Assembly: GCF_040183065.1 (NCBI RefSeq)
Contig: NC_091118.1
Span: 206,212,686 to 206,276,685, forward strand
DNA length: 64,000 nt
Direction: 5' to 3'
From: Periplaneta americana
Lineage: Eukaryota; Arthropoda; Insecta; Blattodea; Blattidae
Shown here: piece by piece, positions 55,937-64,000 of the stretch
Numbering within the stretch: position 1 is the stretch's first letter
How the letters are laid out: every line of letters begins with the position of its first letter
Program-made: the position numbers and the translations under genes
Notes under the pieces: generated by a model
Told to the model about the DNA's origin: nothing
What the model saw: the letters and a program-made list of their open reading frames with translations, nothing else
Databases searched by the model: none

Positions 55937-56343
55937 GTGTAGGTCGAATGGAACATGTGCCTCATGGATTTCAAGACGTTCTTCCATTTTTTGTAAGTAT
56001 TGATTTAGAAGATTTAAATAATACTTAAATGCTTCTAAATATTCTTTCACTCTATCCTTACAATTTACAGGATTTTTCCTGCTCTCCATAACGGCCACAC
56101 GACCGACCTGTTCGTAGCATCTTCAAATCTATCTTGAAAACTGTATCTGCAATGACAGAAGAGTTTTGCTGTTTCTTTGGTTCACACACGCCTCTTTCAA
56201 CACAGTGATTCTTCACACATCGTGGAGGCTTTTTGCTATATTCTATTCTCTGTTTTTAAGTGATATTACAGTTGTAACTTTGGTTTTTAACGTCATATAC
56301 CAAGTGTTCACTTTTTTTATAACATGTTCCATTCGACCTACAC

Positions 56344-56381
56344 GACCTGAAGATGCCAATCAAAATTGGCGAAAACGTTTG
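56344..56381 (+). ncRNA. Hammerhead-ribozyme-like motif, right arm
   Basis: In order: CTGAAGA (56347-56353, fits CUGANGA), hairpin GCCAAT (56355-56360) with ATTGGC (56365-56370) as stem II, GAAA (56371-56374), self-complementary AACGTT (56374-56379) as a minimal stem III, then T56380 as the cleavage-site H. The first bases of stem I could pair (C56346-G56381, A56345-T56382, G56344-T56383). One extra U (56354) between CUGAAGA and stem II departs from the standard core. Short palindromic stem III is a feature of dimer-acting hammerheads (established); activity is untested. Confidence 0.35.
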
Positions 56382-56479
56382 TTTTTAAATCTGTGTACAT
56401 ATTATTATAACATGTTTTATTGTGTTTTATGTTAAGTATTGACTGAATAGAACTCATTTTTCAATTAGTATAGTGTTAA

Positions 56480-56839
56480 TTTCTACAAGTACAAATTATA
56501 TAAAAAAAAATTATACGTGATACACCGTCACGTAGAATGCGTTATCCATTTTCTGGAATTAAACTAAGTTGTATACAGAGACAGATACTAAGTCCTAGAA
56601 AGGTGGCAGTGCGCATGATCAGACATAAAACGAAACAAAACTAATTTTATTACCTCAACTAGTCCTTCTCTTGTGAACCAGGTCGCTCATCCTCTGATCA
56701 TGCGCAACTGCCTCCTTTCAGGATAAAACTTTTTTTCTAAGACTGTACAACTCAGGTTCTACTCTATTTTCCCATTTAATGAAGAGAATCAGACTTAAAA
56801 AATCAGGGAGCTACTTCTGACAATAAAAATGAAAAGGTC
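56480..56839. other. Gap without recognisable feature
   Basis: AGGTGGCAGTGCGCATGATC at 56600 and the reverse of 56695-56720 (GATCATGCGCAACTGCCTCC) form an imperfect inverted pair of a further small element; nothing else is recognised. Confidence 0.4.
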
Positions 56840-57250
56840 ATCATCATCATCAATAACAGTCTTGGATTAGGCCTCCTGGCCTGTTCCGCTTCCAGAAGAA
56901 AGTTGGTCTTTCCATCTCTTCCTTGGTCTTCCGATGTCTCGTTTTCCATGAGGTGTATAGTCCAATAGTCTCTTGGGTAACCTATTGTTGGGCATTTTTA
57001 ATACATGTTCATACCAGTTGTTGCCGTAAGATCTATAGTATACGTAATGGCGGTGATATTCAATTCTGTTCGGATGTCAGCGTTCCTTTTATGGTCGTAA
57101 AGAGTATATCCTGCAAGAGGTCTTAGCAACCGCATTTCAGCAACTTCTATTCTTCGAAGTTGTCCTTTCGTTAATGACCATGTCTCTGATCCATATAAGG
57201 TATCATACCTAAACATGATAGGGGCAGAAGAACAAGGAATAGAAAGTAGT
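56840..57250 (-). pseudogene. RTE-type RT relic, C-terminal part
   Basis: The minus-strand frame 57216-56998 reads TLYGSETWSLTKGQLRRIEV and AEMRLLRPLAGYTLYDHKRN, then DIRTELNI. It is related to the 55.1-55.7 kb relic. The 3' side runs to a short (TCA)n at about 56840, probably its tail. Confidence 0.75.
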
Positions 57251-57866
57251 CTGCTGCTTTATCGGCCCTTCTCTTTTGGAATCATTATCAGCTTGTTACT
57301 GACATGTCACTCAGTCTTTTGTCCCAACCGTCAAGTCTTTCCTTCAAGCTGATTCTTCTCTACTGATTCTTGGTATCAATCTCCTCTATTTTAATTCCGC
57401 ACTGTTAGGTCGAGCTTATTCCCATATATGTACCTCGTTATTTTTCCAAAGTTTTCGCAAGTATCTTTTTCTTTTACCCGGAAACATTCGTTATGGATCT
57501 AATTATTTCATATTCCTAGGCCCCAAAGCAATGGGATGCAGCTTCCAAGAATCTAAGTCTATCGTAATGTTTCTGAGAAAACTACAATTTTTGTTCTACA
57601 TGGAAGAAACATTTCTTAGAGGGAGGGAGAGAGAAAGGAGAAATCTTCAGACATTTTGTTATGTTGACAAGCTTTGATTACAGAACACCGTCTTTTCCTT
57701 CTCAGTAACTTTCAATAACGTTCTGTAATTTGTTTCGAGCTTTGTCTAGCTCAGTATTTGATGCAGGTCGTAGTATAAAGTCATTCGCTGAAACGAATTC
57801 TGAGTGAGTGCAAATGTCACGAAACTAAGTTTAGTATCTATAAATTCCATCAGACGGTTCTATATA
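57251..57866. other. Gap, possible further RT sequence
   Basis: The sequence 57251-57540 may be the upstream continuation of the RT relic, too degraded to align by eye. Confidence 0.3.
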
Positions 57867-59069
57867 CAGGGTGATCCGTTTGGGTATGAATAAAATAAAA
57901 ACACCGTAAAACACTTACTACTGAACTTTATTTGTTTAAACTTTGTACATACAACACTGAAAGATTCATAGATTTCAAAAAGGTATATGATTCGGTTAAG
58001 AGAGAAGTTTTATATGGTATTCTTATTGAATTTGGTATTCCCAAGAAAATAGTTCGATTAATTAAAATGTGTCTCAGTGAAACGTACAGCAGAGTTCGTA
58101 TAGGTCAGTTTTTGTCGGATGCGTTTCCAATTCACTGAGGGCTAAAGCAAGGAGATGCACTATCATCTTTACTTTTTAACTTCGCTCTAGAATATGCCAT
58201 TAGGAAAGTCCAGGATAACAGAGAGGGTTTGGAATTGAAAGGGTTACATCAGCTGCTTGTCTATGCGGATGACGTGAATATGTTAGGAGAAAATCCACAA
58301 ACGATTACGGAAAACACGGGAATTTTACTGGAAGCAAGTAAAGAGATAGGTTTGGAAGTAAATCCCGAAAAGACAAAGTATATGATTATGTCTCGTGACA
58401 AGAATATTGTACGAAATGGAAATATAAAAATTGAAAATTTATCTTTTCAAGAGGTGGAGAAGTTCAAACATTTGGGAGCAACAGTAACAAATATAAATTA
58501 TACTCGGGAGAAAATTAAACGCAGAATAAATATGGGAAATGCCTGTTATTATTCGGTTGAGAAGCTTTTGTCATCTAGTCTGCTGTAAAAAAATCTGAAA
58601 GTTAGAATTTATAAAAGAGTTATATTACCGGTTGTTCTTTATGGTTGTGAAACTTGGACTCTCACTTTGAGAGAGGAACATAGGTTAAGGGTGTGTGAGA
58701 ATAAGGTGCTTAGGAAAATATTTGGGGCCAAGAGGGATGAAGTTACAGGAGAATGGAGAAAATTACACAACACAGAACTGCATGCATTGTATTCTTCACC
58801 TGACATAATTAGGAACTTTAAATCCAGACGTTTGAGATGGGCAGGGCATGTAGCACGTATGGATGAATCCAGAAATGCATATAGAGTGTTTGGAGGCCGG
58901 AGGGAAAGAGACCTTTAGGGAGGCCAAGACGTAGATGGGAAGATAATACTAAAATGGATTTGAGGGAGGTGGGATATGATGATAGAGACTGTATTAATCT
59001 TGCACAGGATAGGGATCAATGGCGGGCTTATGTGAGGGTGGCAATGAACCTCCGGTTTCCTTAAAAGCC

Positions 59070-59122
<53 letters not shown>

Positions 59123-59500
59123 CACTGAAAGATGGGAGATTCCTCAGAGCTCAACATGACCCCCATTGCGCACCCTGCACAACTCATAACGGTGATGCAA
59201 TTCAGCCCATGTCCGTTGTAACATAAGAGAGATGATTTCATGAAAAACTTAAGTAAATTTTACTCTCAGATCATCAATGTCCCTGGGTTTGTGTGAATAG
59301 ACAATGTCTTTAACAAAACCCCACATGAATAAATCAGGAGGGGTTAGATCTGGGGAGTTTGGTGGCCAAGCCAAGAGATAGCTGCTTGTCGTACTAGGTT
59401 TCGCCTGCGACCTCCTGCATGTTTTTTTTTTTTTTTTAACACAGAACCTGTTTCTACAAATTTTCGATACCACAACATTATGGAATCGTATTTAGGTACA
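57867..59500 (-). mobile_element. Mariner-like element relic split by retrotransposon copy 8
   Basis: The left end CAGGGTGATCCGTTTGGGTA follows TA at 57865-57866. After the insertion (57966-59120) the minus strand codes for a transposase C-terminus: LAWPPNSPDLTPPDLFMWGF, VKDIVYSH and DIDDLRVKFT. The right terminus was not found. The N-terminal domain may lie near 59480-59600 but is unreadable. Confidence 0.65.
57966..59120 (+). pseudogene. RTE-like retrotransposon, copy 8, with 13 bp target duplication
   Basis: Starts inside FIDFKKVYDSVKREV and runs through [13 protein letters not shown], the intact catalytic VYADDVNML box (about 58260-58286), [10 protein letters not shown] and YGCETWTL to the NLR-P end. 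Stops or shifts: TGA at about 58137 in place of the Cys before GLKQGD, TAA at about 58586, and an indel near 58890 (VFGGRRERDL). The tail is (GTAA)n at 59070-59120. AACACTGAAAGAT stands at 57953-57965 and 59121-59133. This is the best copy for reading the catalytic box. Confidence 0.92.
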
Positions 59501-60389
59501 TTGCGCACACCATACTCAAGTCGAAATTCCCTTTAACATCCTCAAATTTAGCATACCAAAGAAGACATTGTGCCCGCTATTGATTTGAGTAGCCATTTTA
59601 ATCATCTATGATTTTCATTTGTCCTTTCAGATTATGCATTATTGATTGTCATATATGGAAACTCCCATCTTTTAATCATAATATAACCATCAATAAATTT
59701 TTCCTACTACCATAATAGCTTTATAATAATAAATTAATATTATCCATACCCAAAAGGATCAGACTATATACACGTACATCGGGTAAGACATTTAAAACAG
59801 AGCACCTGAATAACATGGTCATTTTTAGGGATAAAACAAAACTCTTCTGATAAAAGTTGATTGATATGAAGGAGAACATAATGTGATATTGATAGTTTTT
59901 TCATAGGTATAGGCGTACAGGAGCTATTAAAGCCAACTTAGTTATTTTAAATGGATTGATATCTTTTACTGTTTATCCCTTAAATTTGCGTTTGAAAACG
60001 CATAGAACGACTGTGTTTTGAGGGTCATTCAAAAGAGTTGAATGTCAGTGACTAAGAAAAATAGTTTACCTCAAGAAACAGATTAACTACTTGGTTTTGC
60101 TTTTACACAGTTGGAATCATACACATCGAATTTAAAACACACATTCAACTCTTTGTATGTTTCCTTTTTGTATTTGTCTCCATGGAGACCATTAGTCTCT
60201 GGTATGCAGTAGCAGCGCTCAGACGACTTCTTTCTAAAGTTATTCAGATGTTCACAATACGTTATACAGAAACCGAGAAGGTGGGTATGATTTTCACTTA
60301 TAGTGAATGCTTCCAAGTTATTAGAGTAGCAATGTGATTATACTCGTAGATTTTGGTCTAGAGAAAATACCTCGTCATATTTTGTTTTA
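59501..60389 (-). other. Gap with an unrecognised Cys-rich minus-strand frame
   Basis: A 77-codon minus frame (60083-60316) contains LGFCITYCEHLNNF and SSERCYCIPETNGL. The Cys spacing is protein-like, but no family is recognised and no splice sites clearly bound it. It may be part of a retroelement or a chance frame. Confidence 0.3.
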
Positions 60390-61050
60390 TTGATGAATTA
60401 CTTGTCAATGAGTTTATTACGCACAATATATTTAACTTTATTTCAATCAATAATTATGTATGGAATTATAGGATGGGGTAACTCTTTTAAATCCAATTGT
60501 AATGCACTTTATTTATTACAGAAGAAAATAATTAAAATATGTCTTCATAAACCTATTGATTTTCCATCTCAAAAATTGTTTTTAGACTTTAATGTACTTA
60601 ACATAAGACAAATTTATTATATTGTATTGATAAAATTCATACATAAAAATTGAAATAATTATGAATTGTATTCTCATAGTTATGAAACAAAAGGTATGAA
60701 TTCTTTAAGATTGTTTGAACCAAAATGCAACATGCTACAGTATTTAATCATAGTAGTAATTTAGGATAAAGCATATATAACAAATTTATATTTAAATATC
60801 ATAATCTTGCCAATCCTAATAGTTCTAGTATTAAATTTAAAAAGTTATGTATGAATTTTATAAAAATTGAAAAATTGTAAATTTAAATTTATATCTTCTA
60901 GTAGGCATAAGAGAAATTGTATTGTATACTTATTAATTTCAATTCAGGAATCCGTTCCTGAGCACGAGTTCTACTCTTTCAGGGGCGAGCTAATGTTTTT
61001 CTGTATATATTATATTTTATGTTACAATTATTAGCTAAAAATAAATAAAT
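60390..61050 (+). pseudogene. Non-LTR RT C-terminal fragment
   Basis: The plus strand reads LLRTIYLTLFQSIIMYGIIG, then WGNSFKSNCNALYLLQKKII and LFLDFNVLNIRQIYYIVLIK. The YGIIGWG...L...QKK.I phrases are those of the region after the RT palm, as at 33.5 kb (SYGLLLWGN...QKAIRII). A TGA at about 60652 and further breaks follow. The 3' end is near AAAATAAATAAATAAAATAT (61035). Confidence 0.7.
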
Positions 61051-61683
61051 AAAATATAACATTTTTGTATTGCGTACGAATAATATATGTAAATGAAACG
61101 GTTTATAGAATGAAATGAAATCTTGTGTTTAAATTAATAAGTTTTGTCACGTGCGGCTCGCTACAGGAATAGTTTGGCTGTGAGATGATAACTGCGCATG
61201 CGCGAACTTGGTTAATAAAAACCTAGACTAACGAAACCTAACTTCCGTATATGTAAGATGTGTACCCGGAGAAAGAAGAAAATAAAATAAAATAACAGAA
61301 TCTAATGCTGACATCAATATAGTTGAAAATATTAATGATGATCCACATAATTCTAATGAGAATATATTTCAAAATACTTTTCAAGAACAACATAATCCTA
61401 ACGAGAGTATATTTCAAAATATCAACTGTATCTAAACTTGTCACTAACAGTGGTGCTATCTGTCAGTTATGTTCAGAACGAAGGAGATAGAAAGAGAGAA
61501 AAAACAATTTTGGCGACATTGTGTATTTAGTTCTATTTGGGTGTAATCGTAACGGCACGGTTGAAAGCTACCGTAGCTAATTCTCCAGTTTAGCGATTTA
61601 CTGTAAGATTTGAGTGTGTGAAATAAACGGAATAAAGTAAGCTATGAATAACTGTTAAACATACTCCAAGAACCAACAACAAC

Positions 61684-61717
<34 letters not shown>

Positions 61718-61738
61718 TGAATATGCTTGTTCCCTCAC
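61051..61738. other. Gap in the DM9 intron with (AAT)n
   Basis: No recognised frame. An (AAT)n run lies at 61681-61715, just past the donor site of the DM9 exon. Confidence 0.45.
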
Positions 61739-61932
61739 CTCGTAGTTGTACACAGGGTGTTCCTGTCCCCCGTGTGGCACGTATGCCGCCCCGTGGTGGG
61801 GGATAATCTTGGCAGGCAAGATGTCAGACCCAAAGTAGGCACGACCTATGAAAATCGGTCCTCCGTCTTTGTCGTGGCCCACCCTGATGGCACCTTCGGG
61901 CACATGACCGTTACTACCGCCAACCCAGCAGC
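61739..61932 (-). CDS. DM9-domain protein, upstream exon (5' boundary uncertain)
   Basis: The donor GAG|GTGAGG is at 61739/61738. The exon reads CWVGGSNGHVPEGAIRVGHD, then KDGGPIFIGRAYFGSDILPA and KIIPHHGAAYVPHGGQEHPV, ending YNYE. This is a full first DM9 repeat up to YE, with VL supplied by the next exon. The favoured acceptor TGTCTTTATAG gives a start at 61932 after a long pyrimidine run (phase 1). An alternative, TTTCTTCACAG at 61955, would add MCPFVFIG in phase 0. The frame is open further upstream to 62086, but that stretch is AT-rich and lacks DM9 features. Earlier exons, perhaps including a methyltransferase-like or signal region, would lie beyond the window. High GC and no defects argue for a working gene. 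Confidence 0.85.
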
Positions 61933-61955
61933 CTATAAAGACAAAGGGACACATC

Positions 61956-62429
61956 TGTGAAGAAAGATTAATTTTTATGCATATGGCGTGTACTATAGTT
62001 TTCCCTTTCGTCATTCGAGCGAGTTGTCGCTGTATGAATGCCATATTCTGGGTATGAAGCCCGTCTGGGATGCTGACTTCTTTCATGAGTTCTATGTAAA
62101 CTACACAGTTATCTACCGTGGATTAAATTTGTTATAGTGGAATGGTATTTTGGCGAAATTAGGTAGAGGATTCGTTATGGAATTATCTGACATTCAGCTT
62201 ACAGCTGGAGATAACCTAGGAAAATATTCAACTAGGTAATCAGCCCAACCAAAATTTTACTGAAAACACTTTGTAATTTTTTTTTGTGTAATCGTGTCTA
62301 AATGAATCACGATCATAATTTGCATGTCAGACTCTGTGTCCTTCAGTCCTTACAACTCACAATTATACTATTAATCATATAATTCCATGCTGTAAAATGT
62401 TTTCAAGGATACAGTGTCCCTTCTGAGAG
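61956..62429. other. Gap upstream of the DM9 exon
   Basis: Nothing certain. The minus-strand frame from 62086 into the exon (MKEVSIPDGLHTQNMAFIQ) is open but probably intronic. Confidence 0.4.
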
Positions 62430-62877
62430 ACTACCTCTCGTCACTGGAACTCTCTGCCGCCTGAAGTCAAGGGCTGCCGAACATTGAAATCTTTCAAATC
62501 CAAGTTAGAAAATTATCTTATGACGAGTTGCCAAACTAACTTACTATTATGACAAGTGTTGTATTGCATGTTTCCACGTATTCACATTTTTTATGTTCTA
62601 GTGATATTTAACTTATTTTATATTTTTGTTTTCATATTTTCCGATAATGGTATATCTATAATGTAATAAGTTAAGCTATATATAATCATAATTTTCCTTA
62701 CTGTGTGTACTTAAAAATATTGTATTCATTGTATGCTTTGTACTGCACTATTTTATTACTACTATTAGTATTATTATTACTATTAGGCCTGTTATTATTT
62801 TATTATTATTATTATTATCATTATTATTATTACTATTCTTACTTTTTATCATCATTATTATTATTATGATTATTATT

Positions 62878-62939
<62 letters not shown>

Positions 62940-63208
62940 CAATAATTGTCTTATTTTGTTATACTTTGTATGTCTCATTTATTTTGACCTGCTGTTCACA
63001 TTTTATTATGCTTTTTTCTCTCTTTCTGTATGTTATATATTATGTCTGATTTCTACTTACTTGTTGTTTACATTTTATTATTATTATCTTATTCAGTTTT
63101 GTGTGTAAAATTGTAGTGTACTTTGTAAATTTGTAGTGTTTTTTGTAACGCATTTTTACTCCTGGTTGAGTGTTAGAGAAGGCCGTATGACCTTAACTCT
63201 GCCAGGTT
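62430..63208 (+). pseudogene. Jockey/CR1-like retrotransposon 3' end, second copy
   Basis: It starts in CTCGTCACTGGAACTCTCTG and follows 13225-13885 closely through the stop, the ATT-rich 3' UTR and the terminal hairpin (63160-63208). The ATT run at 62755-62940 is longer and interrupted. Its tail is split by retrotransposon copy 9 and resumes at 63947. Confidence 0.88.
62755..62940. repeat. (ATT)n tract in the 3' UTR
   Basis: Interrupted ATT run equivalent to 13547-13617. Confidence 0.9.
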
Positions 63209-63219
63209 AAATAAATCAT

Positions 63220-63935
63220 TACTTACTTACTTACTGGCTTTTAAGGAACCCGGGGGTTCATTACCGCCCTCACATAAGCCCGCCATTGGTCCCTATTCTG
63301 AGCAAGATTAATCCAGTCTCTATCATCATATCTCACCTCCCTTAAATCAATTTTAATATTATCTTCCCATCTACGTCTCGGCCTCCCCAAAGGTCTCTTC
63401 CCCTCTGGCCTCCCAACTAATACTCTATATGCATTTCTGGATTCGCCTATACGTGCTGCATGCCGTGCCCATTTCAAACGTCTGGATTTAACGTTCCTAA
63501 TTATGTCAGGTGAAGGATATAATGCGTGCAGCTCTGCGTTGTGTAACTTTCTCCATTCTCCTGTAACTTCATCCCTTTTAGCCCCAAATATTTTCCTAAG
63601 AACCTTATTCTCAAAAACCCTCAATCTCTGTTCCTCTGTCAAAGTGAGAGTCCAAGTTTCACAGCCATAAAGAACAACCGGTAATATAACTCTTCTATAA
63701 ATTCTAACGTTCAGGTTTTTTGACAGCAGACTGGATGACAAAAGCTTCTCAACCGAATAATAACAGGCATTTCCCATATTTATTCTGCGTTTAATTTCCT
63801 CCCGAGTGTCATTTATATTTGTTACTGTTGCTCCAAGATATTTGAATTTTTCCTCCTCTTCGAAGGATAAATCTCCAACTTTTATAGGTCCATTTCGTAC
63901 AATATTCTGATCACGAGACATAATCATATACTTAG
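63220..63935 (-). pseudogene. RTE-like retrotransposon, copy 9, nearly intact C-terminal frame
   Basis: A continuous 228-codon minus-strand frame (63927-63241) runs from [20 protein letters not shown] through [40 protein letters not shown] and RRRWEDNIK to RVP and stop. It has no frameshift or stop, so it is the best template for the family tail. A TTAC tail is at 63220-63236. AAATAAATCAT lies at 63209-63219 and 63936-63946. Confidence 0.92.
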
Positions 63936-63946
63936 AAATAAATCAT

Positions 63947-64000
63947 CATCATCACTATTATTATTATTATTACTATTATTATTATTATTATTATTATTAT
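63947..64000 (+). repeat. (ATC/ATT)n, displaced tail of the 62430-63208 element
   Basis: CATCATCATCAC then (ATT)n to the window edge, as expected after TTAAATAAATCATT in the 13.9 kb copy. Confidence 0.85.

Larger units (their letters stand above)
55779..56466. mobile_element. Inverted-repeat retroelement-like insert, possibly Penelope-like, with hammerhead-like motifs
   Basis: 688 bp flanked by the 12 bp duplication AGTATAGTGTTA (55767-55778 and 56467-56478). Arms of about 146 bp (55815-55960 and 56321-56466) are almost perfect inverted repeats. The right arm runs to the target duplication, while the left side has 36 extra bases (55779-55814). Penelope-like elements are known for terminal repeats in inverted or tandem order, a short extension at one side and hammerhead motifs in the repeats, so that assignment is attractive but is inference. 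No RT or GIY-YIG frame is present. A 68-codon minus frame here is unrecognised. Confidence 0.6.

Noticed and set aside
55892-56098. A 68-codon minus-strand frame starting MAVMESRKNPVNC
   Set aside because: Lies within the inverted-repeat insert and partly in its arm. No family is recognised, so it is not called a gene.
61655-62086. A 143-codon single-exon gene covering the DM9 exon
   Set aside because: The DM9 similarity begins at 61932 and ends at a consensus donor at 61739. Beyond both points the frame runs into AT-rich sequence and a microsatellite, so the spliced model fits better.
1-64000. CRISPR arrays or bacterial operons
   Set aside because: Tandem repeats here are contiguous or degenerate with no regular unique spacers, and the gene structure is eukaryotic with introns and retrotransposons.

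Overview
The window looks like intergenic and intronic DNA from a large, repeat-rich insect genome. It is AT-rich, has no bacterial-style gene packing, and is filled with decayed transposable elements. The most abundant family is a non-LTR retrotransposon with a GTAA/TAAG tail, present in nine copies. It resembles, from memory only, the reverse-transcriptase fragments that fill cockroach and termite (Blattodea) gene sets, Periplaneta in particular. That organism call is inference.

Only one host gene is supported. It lies on the minus strand and has three visible coding exons: 61739-61932, 53467-53610 and 41317-41403. These are short islands of higher GC with good splice sites and matching phase-0 junctions. 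Together they encode two DM9 repeats and a stop codon. Upstream exons must lie beyond position 64000. The two visible introns are about 8.1 and 12.1 kb and are made almost entirely of mobile elements.

Region by region. 1-9.7 kb: retrotransposon copies 1-3, an R2-like endonuclease tail, a long CA/CTCA satellite, a TTAA-flanked element carrying a 4-unit tandem array, an internally deleted mariner-like element, and a palindromic MITE carrying a piggyBac-like MITE and a SINE. 9.7-20.4 kb: a CAGGGTG-type MITE, a hAT remnant, copies 4-6, a Jockey-like 3' end, TAAA/TAAG arrays, a Helitron end, and a mariner pseudogene split by an LTR-like insert. 20.4-29 kb: two CR1/Jockey-like elements (one with a 389-codon RT frame, inserted in a fragment of another repeat-encoded protein), a tRNA-like SINE dimer split by a retrotransposon, and copy 7. 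29-38 kb: SINEs, two head-to-tail Helitrons, an R2-like tail, an RT fragment and a pyrimidine-rich minisatellite. 38-41 kb: a 2.8 kb palindrome 346 bp past the stop codon of the DM9 gene. 41-64 kb: the DM9 exons, with RT fragments, SINEs, palindromic MITEs, Helitron 3, a second deleted mariner-like element, an inverted-repeat insert with hammerhead-like motifs, and copies 8 and 9.

The elements are layered. Several insertions are dated relative to each other by intact target-site duplications of 10-16 bp. Long TA runs repeatedly abut TA-flanked palindromic elements. A hairpin recurs at the 3' end of five retroelement copies.
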